This document shows positions 1-9,391 of a stretch of DNA of 64,000 nt, in pieces. Source of the stretch: an uncultured Gammaproteobacteria bacterium (lineage in GTDB: Bacteria; Pseudomonadota; Gammaproteobacteria; Xanthomonadales; Xanthomonadaceae); the NCBI GenBank assembly GCA_946885735.1, contig CAMPGW010000001.1, forward strand, positions 1 to 64,000, read 5' to 3'. A model generated the notes under the pieces. It saw only the letters and a program-made list of their open reading frames with translations. It ran no database searches and was not told the origin of the DNA. How positions within the stretch are numbered: position 1 is the stretch's first letter; each line of letters starts with the position of its first letter. The position numbers were made by a program, and so were the translations under genes.

Positions 1-116
1 GCAGGAAGCCGCCCGGCCCGACTGACTGGCCACGGACGGCCTTGTCGAGTCGGGGGCGGAGCGAACCCCATCCCCCCGGCGCTGCCGACCCTTCGGCCCA
101 GAACAACCGCACCGGT

Positions 117-122
117 TAGAAT
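117..122 (+). promoter_or_regulatory. Candidate -10 element of maeB (possible leaderless start)
   Basis: The hexamer TAGAAT lies six bases before the maeB ATG at 129. At that distance transcription would begin at or within a base or two of the start codon. The intervening GGAGAA could instead act as a weak ribosome binding site, but it is too close to the ATG for normal use. No convincing -35 is seen. Nothing else was recognised in positions 1-116. Confidence 0.35.
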
Positions 123-128
123 GGAGAA

Positions 129-2411
129 ATGAGCGAACAGGATGATTTCAAGCAGGCTGCCCTCGACTACCACCGGCTGAATCCGCCGGGCAAGATCAAG
201 GTCACCGCCACCAAGCCCATGCTGACCCAGCGCGACCTCGCCCTGGCGTACTCGCCGGGCGTCGCCCATGCCTGCGAAGCGATCGTCGCCGATCCGCGCG
301 AAGCCTCCGCGCTCACTGCGCGCGGCAACCTGGTCGCGGTGATCACCAACGGCACCGCCGTGCTCGGGCTTGGCAATATCGGCCCGCTGGCGGGCAAGCC
401 GGTGATGGAAGGCAAGGGCGTGCTGTTCCAGAAGTTCGCCGGCATCGACGTGTTCGACCTCGAGGTCGCCGAAACCGATCCGGACAAGCTGGTGGACATC
501 ATCGCCGCGCTGGAGCCGACCTTCGGCGGCATCAACCTCGAGGACATCAAGGCGCCGGAGTGCTTCGAGGTCGAGCGCAAGCTGCGCGAGCGGATGAAGA
601 TCCCGGTCTTCCACGACGACCAGCACGGCACCGCGATTATCGTCGGGGCGGCGATGCTCAATGCATTGCATGTGCTGGGCAAGGACATCGGCAGCGTCAA
701 GGTCGCCACCAGCGGCGCCGGCGCGGCCGGCATCGCCTGCCTGGACATGCTGGTCGCGCTGGGCATGAAGTGCGAGAACATCCTGGTCGCGGACAAGGAC
801 GGCGTGCTCTACAAGGGCCGCCCGGGCTTGAATCCGGAGCTGGAGCGCTACGCGCGCGAGACCGAGGGGCGCACGCTCGCCGACATCGTCCGCGGCGCCG
901 ACGTCTTCCTCGGCGTGTCGGCGGGCAACGTGCTGTCGCCGGCGATGGTCGAGACCATGGTCGAGCGGCCGGTGATCTTCGCGCTCGCCAATCCGACCCC
1001 GGAGATCGATCCGGCACTGGCGCGGCAGATCCGCCCGAACGCGATCATCGCCACCGGGCGCTCGGATTTCCCGAACCAGGTCAACAACGCGCTCTGCTTC
1101 CCCTACATCTTCCGTGGCGCGCTCGACGTCGGCGCCACCACCATCAACGAGGCGATGAAGCGCGCCTGCGTGCAGGCGATCGCCGAGCTCGCCCGCCGCG
1201 AGGCCAGCGACCTCGGCAGCGCCTACAGCGGCGAGACGCCGCGCTTCGGCCCCGACTATCTGATCCCGCGTCCCTTCGACCCGCGCCTGCTGATCTCGCT
1301 CGCGCCGGCGGTGGCCGAGGCCGCGATGGCCAGCGACGTGGCGACGCGCCCGCTGCCGGACCTGGCGGCGTACCGCGAGCAACTCTCGCAGTTCGTCTAC
1401 CGCACCGGCCTGCTGATGAAGCCGATGTTCGAGCGCGCCCGCGCCGACCTCAAGCGCGTCGTCTATGCCGAGGGCGAAGAGGAAACCGTGCTGCGCGCCG
1501 TGCAGACCGTCGTGGATGAGCGCCTGGCCTTCCCGATCCTCATCGGCCGCCCCGGCGTGATCGAGAGCCGCATCAAGCGCCTCGGCCTGCGCCTGCGCCC
1601 GGGGCTGGACTTCGAGCTCACCAATCCCGACGAGGACCCACGCTTCAACGACTACTGGCAGCTCTACCACCAGCTGATGGCGCGCAAGGGCATCTCGCCG
1701 CCGGCGGCGAAGGCGATCGTGCGCTCGCGCGGCACCGTCATCGCCGCGCTGATGGTCAAGCGCGGCGAAGCCGATGCGATGCTCTGCGGCATCGTCGGCC
1801 GCTACAACGGCAAGCTCAAGCACGTAGTCGAAGTGCTGGGCCTGGACCCGGGCGTGAAGTCGCTGTCGGCGCTGTCGGTGGTGATCACGCCGAAGGGCCC
1901 GTTCTTCTTCACCGACACGCACGTGCAGCAGGAGCCGAGCGCCGAGCAGATCGCCGAGTCGGCGCTGCAGGCGGCCTTCCGCCTGCGCCTGTTCGGCATC
2001 ACGCCGAAGGTTGCGCTGATCAGCCACTCCAACTTCGGCAGCGTGGATTCGCCGAGCGCGCGCAAGATGGCGCAGGCCCTGCAGATCATCATGGACCGCA
2101 GCCCGAAGCTCGAGGCCGACGGCGAGATGCACGTGGACACCGCGCTAGACCCCGAGATCCGCGAGCGCCTGATGCCGCACTCGCGCCTGGACGGCAGCGC
2201 CAACCTGCTGGTGCTGCCCAACCTCGACGCCGCCAACACCGCCTACAACCTGACCCGCTCGATGACCGACGGCATCGGCATCGGCCCGGTGCTGATGGGG
2301 ATGGCCAAGCCCGCGCACGTGCTCACGCCAAGTGCCACCGTGCGGCGCGTCGTCAACATGACGGCGATCGCGGCGGTGGAGGCGCAGATCCGCGCGGCCC
2401 GCGGAGCCTGA
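129..2411 (+). CDS. maeB: NADP-dependent malic enzyme with C-terminal phosphotransacetylase-like domain (MaeB)
   Basis: This cytoplasmic enzyme oxidatively decarboxylates malate to pyruvate and makes NADPH, linking the TCA cycle to pyruvate and acetyl-CoA. The 760 residues match the long MaeB form. The N-terminal malic domain (about 1-430) carries LAYSPGVA, the NAD-binding [14 protein letters not shown] segment and the later [12 protein letters not shown] block. The C-terminal region (about 430-760) is a PTA/PTB-like domain with [11 protein letters not shown] and [10 protein letters not shown]; in known MaeB proteins it is regulatory rather than catalytic. The gene stands alone and converges on an S41 peptidase six bases past its stop codon. 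Confidence 0.95.
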   Translation: MSEQDDFKQAALDYHRLNPPGKIKVTATKPMLTQRDLALAYSPGVAHACEAIVADPREASALTARGNLVAVITNGTAVLGLGNIGPLAGKPVMEGKGVLFQKFAGIDVFDLEVAETDPDKLVDIIAALEPTFGGINLEDIKAPECFEVERKLRERMKIPVFHDDQHGTAIIVGAAMLNALHVLGKDIGSVKVATSGAGAAGIACLDMLVALGMKCENILVADKDGVLYKGRPGLNPELERYARETEGRTLADIVRGADVFLGVSAGNVLSPAMVETMVERPVIFALANPTPEIDPALARQIRPNAIIATGRSDFPNQVNNALCFPYIFRGALDVGATTINEAMKRACVQAIAELARREASDLGSAYSGETPRFGPDYLIPRPFDPRLLISLAPAVAEAAMASDVATRPLPDLAAYREQLSQFVYRTGLLMKPMFERARADLKRVVYAEGEEETVLRAVQTVVDERLAFPILIGRPGVIESRIKRLGLRLRPGLDFELTNPDEDPRFNDYWQLYHQLMARKGISPPAAKAIVRSRGTVIAALMVKRGEADAMLCGIVGRYNGKLKHVVEVLGLDPGVKSLSALSVVITPKGPFFFTDTHVQQEPSAEQIAESALQAAFRLRLFGITPKVALISHSNFGSVDSPSARKMAQALQIIMDRSPKLEADGEMHVDTALDPEIRERLMPHSRLDGSANLLVLPNLDAANTAYNLTRSMTDGIGIGPVLMGMAKPAHVLTPSATVRRVVNMTAIAAVEAQIRAARGA

Positions 2412-2422
2412 GTCCCGTCAGG
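2407..2422. terminator. Stem-loop containing both convergent stop codons (maeB / S41 peptidase)
   Basis: CCTGA and TCAGG form a five-base-pair stem with a six-base loop. The left arm contains the maeB stop TGA and the right arm contains the complement of the peptidase stop. It is short and has no T-tract, so termination is only suggested by its position between convergent genes. Confidence 0.35.
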
Positions 2423-3515
2423 GCACGTAGCCCTTGCCAGCCTCCACGTCGGCGATGAGCTTGGCCAGCTGCTGCTTCACCTGGGCGTCCGGGGTCCTGG
2501 CCATTTCCGCACGCAGCAGCGCAAGGTGGGCGAACTTCAAGGCCTCCGGCGCCGGCATGGCGATGTCGGGCTGCACGCCCACGCCCTCCCAGTTGGTTTT
2601 GGTGATCGGGTTGATCGCGCGCCCGCTCGGGATGAGCGCCTTGAAGCCCGCGGCGAGCGGGACCATGTCGCCCGGATTCGCGCCGCCACCGGTGACTTCG
2701 CCGACCACGATGCCGCGCTTCTGGGTCTGGAAGTCGTAGGCCGCTTCCTCGCCGCCGGAGAAAGTCTGCTTGCTGGTCAGCACGTACACCGGGCCGGTGA
2801 AATGAACCGGCGCCGCGGGGTCCGTGTAGAAGGACTCGGTCGTGTCGTTCGGCCGGTTGTAGATGTCGTTGAGGTGGCGCTTGTCGTCGGCGGCGAAGAA
2901 GTGGCTCAACAGCCAGGCCACGGTGGCCGGCTCGCCGCCGCCGTTGCGGCGCAGGTCCACGATCATCGCGTCGGTGCCGCGCAGGATGTTCAAGGCATTG
3001 CTGATCGCCTCGTTCACCTGCTTCCCGCTCATGAAGGCGCGCAGCTCGAGGTAGCCGATGTTGCCGGGCAGCCGCTGGACGCGATCGACGCCGAAACTCA
3101 GCCGGGCCGGATCCATGCCGCCCGGGCCGCCACCGCCACCACCGCCGGGCCCCGGGCCTGCGCCGGGTTGGTAGACCACGTTGAAGTGCTTGTCGCGCCC
3201 GAGCGCATGCAGGTCCTCGGTCAACGCCTTGGCGAACGACTTGGAATCCGTCGCCGCTGCGTAACCGCCGGCTTTCTCCTTGGCGATCAACTGGGCTGCC
3301 ACCTTCGAGGCGACATCCGGAAAAGCGTAATACGCCCGGAGCTGGCGATCGAGCGCCGCGATCACCTCGCGCTTCTGCACCGCGTCCACGGCCACTGCCG
3401 GAGGACCGCCGGGTCCCGGGGCGGGCTGCGCCTGCAGCGGAGCGCCGAGGGCGGTGACGGAAACGCCAAGCGCCGAGCACAGCGCCAGCGCAATCAGGAG
3501 TCGGCTTCGGGGCAT
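2418..3515 (-). CDS. Exported S41-family peptidase (C-terminal processing protease-like)
   Basis: This is a 365-residue protein with an N-terminal signal peptide (MPRSRLLIALALCSALG..., likely cut after the first ALGA or LQAQ). The C-terminal half is a tail-specific protease domain: VDLRRNGGG, then TFSGGEEAAYDF with the presumed nucleophile serine in SGGE, then VVGEVTGGGANPG. A glycine-rich linker (GPGPGGGGGGGPGG) sits near residue 120 between the N-terminal helical part and the protease domain. No PDZ domain is obvious. It probably acts in the periplasm on unknown peptides. The VOC gene 72 bases upstream on the same strand may be co-transcribed. Confidence 0.85.
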   Translation of the reverse strand: MPRSRLLIALALCSALGVSVTALGAPLQAQPAPGPGGPPAVAVDAVQKREVIAALDRQLRAYYAFPDVASKVAAQLIAKEKAGGYAAATDSKSFAKALTEDLHALGRDKHFNVVYQPGAGPGPGGGGGGGPGGMDPARLSFGVDRVQRLPGNIGYLELRAFMSGKQVNEAISNALNILRGTDAMIVDLRRNGGGEPATVAWLLSHFFAADDKRHLNDIYNRPNDTTESFYTDPAAPVHFTGPVYVLTSKQTFSGGEEAAYDFQTQKRGIVVGEVTGGGANPGDMVPLAAGFKALIPSGRAINPITKTNWEGVGVQPDIAMPAPEALKFAHLALLRAEMARTPDAQVKQQLAKLIADVEAGKGYVP

Positions 3516-3587
3516 GGGGCGGTCCTTGGGCGGTCGGTCCCTTGAAGATGCGCCCGGGCCGTCAAGGGTCGCATGGGCCAGAAGTCG

Positions 3588-3977
3588 CTAGTCCATCGAC
3601 CGCTGTCGCGCCGAGGTCAGCGGCAGCTCTTCGGCCTCGTAGAACTGCAGGCACACGCCGCTCGGCAGGATGACGTGGAACTCGTTGCGGCCCCAGGCCT
3701 TCACTTCCATCGGGCCCACCCGCGCGGGCAGGTCGGCGTACTCGTAGTACAGCGCGACCAGGTCGTGCACGCCGATGCTGACGCTGCAGTTCTCGGCCCA
3801 CTGGCGGTCGCTGTTCTGCACCAGGTTGAAACTCACGCCCTCGCGCTCGATGCCGGCCGCGCCCGGCGCCTGCCAGGTGACGTGGAAACCCATGTGGCCG
3901 ACGTACAGGCGCAGCGCCTCCTCGAGCGAGGGTCCGGCGGGAATCATGGGCGTGGCGGTAACGAAGGTGGCGGGCAT
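3588..3977 (-). CDS. VOC (glyoxalase/bleomycin resistance-like) family protein
   Basis: This 129-residue protein starts with MPATFVTATPMIPAG and shows the beta-alpha-beta-beta-beta pattern of the vicinal oxygen chelate fold. The helix LEEALRLYVGHMGFHVTW is followed by paired strands, and the C-terminal block EFHVILPSGVCLQFYEAEEL carries the usual final metal-ligand-type glutamate. The natural substrate cannot be told from sequence. It is divergent from the DUF4349 lipoprotein gene and upstream of the S41 peptidase. Confidence 0.75.
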   Translation of the reverse strand: MPATFVTATPMIPAGPSLEEALRLYVGHMGFHVTWQAPGAAGIEREGVSFNLVQNSDRQWAENCSVSIGVHDLVALYYEYADLPARVGPMEVKAWGRNEFHVILPSGVCLQFYEAEELPLTSARQRSMD

Positions 3978-4038
3978 GGCGGGCTCGACGGGCAGGTTCG
4001 CCGATGGTACTACCGGTGCCGCGGGCCGCGCGCGGCTT

Positions 4039-4046
4039 GCTAGACT
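4039..4046 (+). promoter_or_regulatory. Extended -10-like motif GCTAGACT before the DUF4349 gene
   Basis: GCTAGACT lies 23 bases before the ATG at 4070. The same octamer occurs at 13476-13483 before another gene, which supports it as a promoter element. No clear -35 was seen. Confidence 0.35.
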
Positions 4047-4069
4047 CGGATCACACAGGGGAGTCCGTC

Positions 4070-4918
4070 ATGTCCTTACGCCTGCCTGCCCACGCCTTAC
4101 GCTGGTCCGCGATGCCGATGCTGGGGCTGGTGCTGCTCGTCGCGGCCTGCACGAAGCAGGGGGAGGAGGCCCCGGCGGGAGCGGATGACGTCGCCGCCGC
4201 ACCCGCGGCGCCAGCGCTGCTTGGTACCCGTAACCGCAACGGCAGCCAGCTCGCCTACGCCCATGAAGTGCGCGTGCGCCTGGCCCCGGCGCGCATCGCG
4301 CCCAGCCTGGCGGCGACGCGGGACGCCTGCATGGCGCAGCGCTTCGGCGACTGCACGCTGTTGGGCGAGGAACTTGGCGCTGGCGAGGAACCTACCGGCC
4401 TCCTGCGCATGCGCGCCGCCCCCGACGCGATCGGCGGGCTCGTGGGCATCGCCAGTGCACAGGGCGAGATCGCCCAGCGCAGCACCGAAGCCGAGGATCT
4501 GGCCGACGCGGTGCGCGACAACGGCCTGCGCCGTGCCCGGCTCGAGCTGCAGCACCGCAAGCTCGGCGAGATCCTGGAGCGCCGCGACCTCAAGCCCGTG
4601 GACCTGTTCGCCATCACTGAACGCATGGCCGAGCTCGAGGCGCAACTGCAGGCTGCCGAGCAGGAGGCCGCGCAACAGCAGCGCCGCATCCAGACCAACC
4701 TGCTGACCATCCACTTCCAGACCAGCGGCGTCACCGTCGGCTCATCGCGCATCGCCGAGGCGTTGCGCGGCGTCACGTCCACCTGGGACGCGAGCATCGG
4801 TGTGCTGATATCGGTCGTCGCGGCGCTGCTGCCGTTCGCGCTGATGGCCGGGCTGGTCATCGTGCTGGTGCGCTGGGCTCGCCGCCGCGCAGCGCCGCGT
4901 CCATCCTCCTCGACCTGA
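4070..4918 (+). CDS. DUF4349-type lipoprotein with C-terminal membrane segment
   Basis: A 282-residue protein. The start at 4070 puts a lipoprotein signal (GLVLLVAAC, lipobox cysteine near residue 25) at the N-terminus; an in-frame ATG at 4004 would bury it. The middle is a coiled coil (LQHRKLGEILERRDL... through EAQLQAAEQEAAQQQRRI). It is followed by ISVVAALLPFALMAGLVIVLV, a membrane helix, and a basic tail. This order is typical of DUF4349 proteins, whose function is unknown; an envelope role is inferred. The next gene begins shortly after the stop codon, so the two may be co-transcribed. Confidence 0.75.
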   Translation: MSLRLPAHALRWSAMPMLGLVLLVAACTKQGEEAPAGADDVAAAPAAPALLGTRNRNGSQLAYAHEVRVRLAPARIAPSLAATRDACMAQRFGDCTLLGEELGAGEEPTGLLRMRAAPDAIGGLVGIASAQGEIAQRSTEAEDLADAVRDNGLRRARLELQHRKLGEILERRDLKPVDLFAITERMAELEAQLQAAEQEAAQQQRRIQTNLLTIHFQTSGVTVGSSRIAEALRGVTSTWDASIGVLISVVAALLPFALMAGLVIVLVRWARRRAAPRPSSST

Positions 4919-4935
4919 CCATGGAAAGCCTCCAC

Positions 4936-6603
4936 ATGTCCCGCACGTCACTCCTGTCCTGCCTGCTCGCCGCCTGCCTCGCCGTCGCGCCATTCACGCA
5001 TGCTGGCGAGTCGACCGTCCTGAGCGCTGCGCGCATCCACACCCTGGACCCTGCGATGCCCGTCGTCGAAGCGCTGGCCTTCGACGCCGACGGCAAGATC
5101 CTGGCGGTGGGCGACGTGGCATCGCTGCGCAAGCAGTTCCCGGACGCAGCGTCGCTCGAGTTCCCCGACGCCACCGTCGTGCCGGGCCTGATTGACGCCC
5201 ACGGCCACTTGCCCAACCTCGGCCTGTTCCTGCAGCGCGCCGACCTGACCGGCACCGCCAGCAAGGCCGAGATCATCGCCCGCCTGCAGGCCTTCGAAAA
5301 AACCCTGGGCAAGGACGAATGGCTGCTCGGCCGCGGCTGGGACCAGAACGACTGGGACATCAAGGAATTCCCGACCGCCGCCGACCTCGATGCGGCCTTC
5401 CCGACGCGGCCGGTCTGGATCGAGCGCATCGACGGCCACGCCTACTGGGGCAACAGCGCGGCGCTGAAGACCAGCCCGCGCACGCTCGCAGGCGACTGGC
5501 AGCCCGACGGCGGACAGATCGTGCGTGATGCGAAGGGCCAGCCGACCGGCATCTTCGTCGACAACGCGATTGGCCTGATCGAAGGCCAGGTGCCCGCGCT
5601 CGACGACGCCGGCACCGAGCGCATGCTCGCTGCCGCGACGCAGTATGCCGTCGCCCGCGGCCTGACCGGCGTGCACGACGCCGGCGTGTCGCTGCAGCAG
5701 CTGCAGGCCCTCCGGCGTCTGGCGGACAAGCAGCAGCTGCCGCTTCGCGTCTACGCCATGGCCGACGGTGACGGCGCCGCGCTCGACTGGGTCTGCAAGA
5801 ACGGCCTGTACCACCACCCGGGTGGGCGCCTGGACATGCGCTCGCTCAAGCTCTACGCCGACGGCGCGCTCGGCAGCCGCGGCGCCGCCATGATCGAGGA
5901 CTACAGCGACCAGCACGGCCACAGGGGCCTCATGGTCACCTCCGCGGACGAGCTCGAGCGGATTTCGCGCAAGGCGCAAGGCTGTGGCGTGCAGGTCGGC
6001 ACGCATGCCATCGGCGACCGCGGCAACCGCGTCGTGCTCGACGCCTACCAGAAAGTCCTCGGCGACGAGTCCGCGACCCTGGACCATCGCTGGCGCATCG
6101 AGCATGCCCAGGTGGTGGCGGTCGAGGACATCCCGCGCTTCGGCAAGATGCACGTCATCGCCGCGATGCAGCCCACCCACGCCACCAGCGACATGCCGTG
6201 GGCCGAGACCCGCGTCGGGCCCGAGCGCATCGCCGGCGCCTACGCGTGGCGGCAGATGCTGGACGGCGGCGCACGCCTGGCGCTCGGATCCGACTTCCCG
6301 GTGGAGTCGGTCGACCCGCGGCTCGGCCTGCATGCGGCGGTGACCCGAACCGACCTCGACGGCAAGCCGCCGGGCGGTTGGCGGTCGCAGGAAAAGCTCA
6401 CCCGCGAGGAAGCGCTGCGCGGCTTCACCCTCGACGCCGCCTACGCGGGCTTCGCCGAGGATGACGTGGGCAGCCTGGAAGTCGGCAAGCGCGCCGACTT
6501 CGTCGTGCTCGGGGCCGATCCGCTGGCCGAGGACGTGCCGCTGGCGACGCTGCCGGTCAAGGCCACCTACGTGGATGGCAAGGCGGTCTTCGAAGCGCAG
6601 TGA
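4936..6603 (+). CDS. Exported amidohydrolase (YtcJ-like metal-dependent hydrolase)
   Basis: The mature domain is a YtcJ-type amidohydrolase: DAHGHLPNLG (HxH metal site), ADGALGSRGA, HAIGDRGNRV, IEHAQVV and LGSDFPVESVDPRLGL with the metal-binding aspartate. The 555-residue length fits the family. I chose the ATG at 4936 because GGAAAG (4923-4928) is well spaced before it and the signal peptide MSRTSLLSCLLAACLAVAPF then begins directly; an in-frame ATG at 4921 is possible. The reaction is likely hydrolysis of an amide or carbamoyl bond; the substrate is unknown. It converges on the pilus operon. Confidence 0.85.
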   Translation: MSRTSLLSCLLAACLAVAPFTHAGESTVLSAARIHTLDPAMPVVEALAFDADGKILAVGDVASLRKQFPDAASLEFPDATVVPGLIDAHGHLPNLGLFLQRADLTGTASKAEIIARLQAFEKTLGKDEWLLGRGWDQNDWDIKEFPTAADLDAAFPTRPVWIERIDGHAYWGNSAALKTSPRTLAGDWQPDGGQIVRDAKGQPTGIFVDNAIGLIEGQVPALDDAGTERMLAAATQYAVARGLTGVHDAGVSLQQLQALRRLADKQQLPLRVYAMADGDGAALDWVCKNGLYHHPGGRLDMRSLKLYADGALGSRGAAMIEDYSDQHGHRGLMVTSADELERISRKAQGCGVQVGTHAIGDRGNRVVLDAYQKVLGDESATLDHRWRIEHAQVVAVEDIPRFGKMHVIAAMQPTHATSDMPWAETRVGPERIAGAYAWRQMLDGGARLALGSDFPVESVDPRLGLHAAVTRTDLDGKPPGGWRSQEKLTREEALRGFTLDAAYAGFAEDDVGSLEVGKRADFVVLGADPLAEDVPLATLPVKATYVDGKAVFEAQ

Positions 6604-6622
6604 TCGCCGCGTAGGGCGATCA
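6601..6622. terminator. Bidirectional stem-loop made from both convergent stop codons
   Basis: TGATCGCC and GGCGATCA form a perfect eight-base-pair stem around the loop GCGTAG. The left arm begins with the amidohydrolase stop TGA and the right arm ends with the complement of the pilus gene stop. It lacks a T-tract but sits exactly where a two-way terminator is expected. Confidence 0.6.
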
Positions 6623-7069
6623 GTATTCGATCGTCAGCGTCACGCTGGTGGTGTAGACACCCGAGGGCAGGGCGGCGAAGTCGGCCGCACGCAGGCGCGC
6701 GTGCAAGGTCACCACGTGGTCCACGTCATCGCTGGCGACCGACAGCGGCGCGCCTGGCGTGGACGCCGGCAAGTCAGGTCCGCCCGGCGAGCTCAGGCTG
6801 AGCCGGAACGGCAGCGCGCCGCCGACGCCCGACAACTCGCGGGTGCTACCGGAGTACAGCGAGGGCGGCAGTGCCACGTCGGTGCCGCAGCGCACCAGCA
6901 GCGAGCCGCCGCTGTTGCTGTCCACGTCGCCGGTGCTGGCCAGCGCGATCACCGGCCCGAAGGCGACCTGCGACCCCGTACCCACGCTGCACCCGGTGAT
7001 GGCTTGCGCGGGCAGGGCGAGCGCTGCAAGCAACACGAACACAACGGCTTGCCTCGGCGAAGCTTTCAT
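6620..7069 (-). CDS. Spore coat U domain protein, probable tip or minor subunit of the pilus
   Basis: A 149-residue exported protein with signal peptide MKASPRQAVVFVLLAALALPAQA and a spore coat U fold. It shows ITGCSVGTGSQVAFG, LVRCGTD (likely disulfide pair), PPSLYSGSTRELSG, and the C-terminal PSGVYTTSVTLTIEY beta strand ending in an aromatic residue, as in subunits bound by donor-strand chaperones. The start overlaps the usher stop by four bases (ATGA), indicating coupling. By position after the usher it corresponds to the tip adhesin slot in Csu-like operons, although it is much shorter than CsuE and has only one SCPU domain. Confidence 0.85.
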   Translation of the reverse strand: MKASPRQAVVFVLLAALALPAQAITGCSVGTGSQVAFGPVIALASTGDVDSNSGGSLLVRCGTDVALPPSLYSGSTRELSGVGGALPFRLSLSSPGGPDLPASTPGAPLSVASDDVDHVVTLHARLRAADFAALPSGVYTTSVTLTIEY

Positions 7070-9390
7070 CGGGTTTCCTTGCAAGGCAACGGCGCGGTGC
7101 GCACGCCGGTCGGCGCCAGCAGGCGGCCGTCGATGCGCACGCGGCAGGCGCCGTCTTTCCAGCGCACCTCGAGTTGCGATCCGTCCCGAAGGCCGGAGAC
7201 ATAGGCTTCGCCGCGACGCGCGACGGTGAACTCGGCCAGCCCCGGCCCGAGCCGGATGCGTGCGCCCTCCGGCACGGCCGATCCGTCCTCGCGCTCGAGC
7301 ACCAGCCAGGTTTCGCGCACGCGCCGAACCGGGAAGGCAAGGAACGCGCCGCTGCGCGCGTAGGGCACAAGCTCGGCGCGATCGCCATCCACCCGTGCTT
7401 CGAGCGGCAACTGCGCGGCATCCAGCGACAGCCGGTTCAACTGGTACGGCAGCAGGCCGGTGACCAGCGCGCGGCCATCCGCATTGGTGCGCGCCACCAC
7501 CTGGTGGCTGAGCGACACCGGCACGTCGGCGAAGTCGCCGACCTGCACCACCGCGAAGGCGCCTCGGTCGATGCGCCGCGCCGCGAACCCCATGACGGCG
7601 ACCCGGCCGACTGCACCGCGCGCTCCCAAGCGCACGGCGCCGCCGGACTCGCCCGCACGCGATTCTACGCTCCACTCGCCGGTGTCGTGCCGGCGCGCGA
7701 GATCGGCCTGTAGGCGCTGCGAGGCCTCGCTGCTGGCGCCGACGCGCCATGCCCAACTCGGACCGGCGTCGAAACCCTGCCGTGCCTCGATGGCGCCGCG
7801 CAGGTCGCCGTCCTCACGCCGGCCCACGGTCGCCAGCACGCTGCGGCGCGCACCCAGGGGCATGCTGATGCGCAGGCTGCCCGCCCACCCGTGATCGTCG
7901 AGTCGCTTGCTGGCCTCGGCGCTGACGTAGGCGCCGCTGCGCAAGTTCACCCCGGCCTGCAAGCCGGCGATACGGAAACGCTCGCCATCCCAGGTCGTGC
8001 GATGCGTGGCGTGGGCACCGAACTGCACCCGTTGCCCGAGGCGCCGGCCGAAGGACAGCTGCACTTCCTCACGCACGCGATGGCTGCCGTCGAGGCTGCC
8101 GAAATCGCGGAAGTCCTCGTCGGCACGGCTCCAGCGCAGGCTCAGGCCGCCGCGGCGTGTGATGCGCTGCGCGCTGAGTTCCATGCGCGATCCGTCGCCG
8201 GCGTCGCCGCGCGAATGCGCGAGCGAACCGCCGACAACGCCGAGCAACCCGACCCGCAGTCCGATGCCGAGGCCGGCGGCCTGTCGCTCGCGCTGCCATT
8301 CCACGCGCCCGCCGACGGTGAGCCAGTCGCGGATGCCGCGCCGATAGCTCGATGCGGCGAAGGCCTCGTCATAGCGGTCGTCCTCGCTGCCGTAGCCCCG
8401 GCGAAGCCAGCCGATCTCGTGCGAGAAATCCGACAGCCCCACGGCCAGCAGCCCCGGCGCCACGTAGTAGTCCTGGCGCAGCACGGTCTCGCGGCCGAGC
8501 AGGTCGGTGACCACCAGTTGCAGTTCGCCGGCACCGTTGGCGACCGGCACGTCGGTCAGTTCGAACGGACCCGCCGGCACCGACTCGCTGCCCTGGCGCC
8601 GCTGGTTCACCAGCAGGTCCACGGTGGAGGGCAGCGCGGCGGAGCCGGCGATCGTCGGCATCGGCCAGGTGATGAAGCCCGGCGCGATCGAGAAGTCGCG
8701 CGCGAAGCGCAGGCCGGCATAGCGCGCCGGCCGGCTCCAGCCGCCGGTGGAACTGATCGCGTCGCCGATCACCACCGTTTGCATGCGCCCGGGCAGGTCG
8801 CGCTGGAAGAAGGTCTCGGTGCGCAGCCAGCGATCGTCGCCGGTGCCCGTGCCTTCGCGGCGCCATGCGAAGCCGTGCACCAGCGCGCCGGCGCGGCCGA
8901 AGGCCACCAGTTCGCCGAGCGCACCGGCGTCCACCGCACCGTGGCTATCCGTGTTCGCGTAGGCGTCGTAGTCGAGATAGACCCCGGGCGGCGGCGCCAC
9001 CGGCAGCGGGCGTTCGCCGCGGCCGAGCGAGGTGCTGCGCGATTCGAAGGCCGCCGCCGGCGCCTGTATTTCCAATTGCAGGCCGTTGCGGTCCAGCCGC
9101 CATTCGAGGCCGGGCACCAGATCGAGCGCGTAGGCTTCGGAGCCGTCGGACAGCGTGCTTGCCGCACCCGGAGGACGCAGGCGCGCGGCGCGCCAGGCGC
9201 TTGCGGGTACGAGAATGCGGCCGTCGTCGAGCATCTCGGCGGTGATGATGCCGTCCACGCTGGCGCCGTTGACGCGCAGGTCCAGCAGCAGCGTCTCACG
9301 AGCCAGCGCAGCCGGGGCCGAGATCGCCAGCGCGATCGCGAGGGCGAGGCGAAGCCGCCGGGATCGGCGTGGGGGCTTGCGGAGGCTCAT
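7066..9390 (-). CDS. Outer-membrane fimbrial usher (archaic chaperone-usher type)
   Basis: A 774-residue outer-membrane pore that assembles and exports pilus subunits. A signal peptide follows the start (MSLRKPPRRSRRLRLALAIALAISAPAALA). Usher hallmarks include the N-terminal LLLDLRVNGASVDG, the plug-region block FELTDVPVANGAGELQLVVTDLLGRE, the long beta-barrel, and C-terminal plates with RVDGDRAELVPYARSGAFLAFPVR. The start at 9390 is one base after the chaperone stop, so I prefer it over in-frame starts further upstream that would overlap the chaperone gene. Confidence 0.92.
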   Translation of the reverse strand: MSLRKPPRRSRRLRLALAIALAISAPAALARETLLLDLRVNGASVDGIITAEMLDDGRILVPASAWRAARLRPPGAASTLSDGSEAYALDLVPGLEWRLDRNGLQLEIQAPAAAFESRSTSLGRGERPLPVAPPPGVYLDYDAYANTDSHGAVDAGALGELVAFGRAGALVHGFAWRREGTGTGDDRWLRTETFFQRDLPGRMQTVVIGDAISSTGGWSRPARYAGLRFARDFSIAPGFITWPMPTIAGSAALPSTVDLLVNQRRQGSESVPAGPFELTDVPVANGAGELQLVVTDLLGRETVLRQDYYVAPGLLAVGLSDFSHEIGWLRRGYGSEDDRYDEAFAASSYRRGIRDWLTVGGRVEWQRERQAAGLGIGLRVGLLGVVGGSLAHSRGDAGDGSRMELSAQRITRRGGLSLRWSRADEDFRDFGSLDGSHRVREEVQLSFGRRLGQRVQFGAHATHRTTWDGERFRIAGLQAGVNLRSGAYVSAEASKRLDDHGWAGSLRISMPLGARRSVLATVGRREDGDLRGAIEARQGFDAGPSWAWRVGASSEASQRLQADLARRHDTGEWSVESRAGESGGAVRLGARGAVGRVAVMGFAARRIDRGAFAVVQVGDFADVPVSLSHQVVARTNADGRALVTGLLPYQLNRLSLDAAQLPLEARVDGDRAELVPYARSGAFLAFPVRRVRETWLVLEREDGSAVPEGARIRLGPGLAEFTVARRGEAYVSGLRDGSQLEVRWKDGACRVRIDGRLLAPTGVRTAPLPCKETR

Positions 9391-9391
9391 G

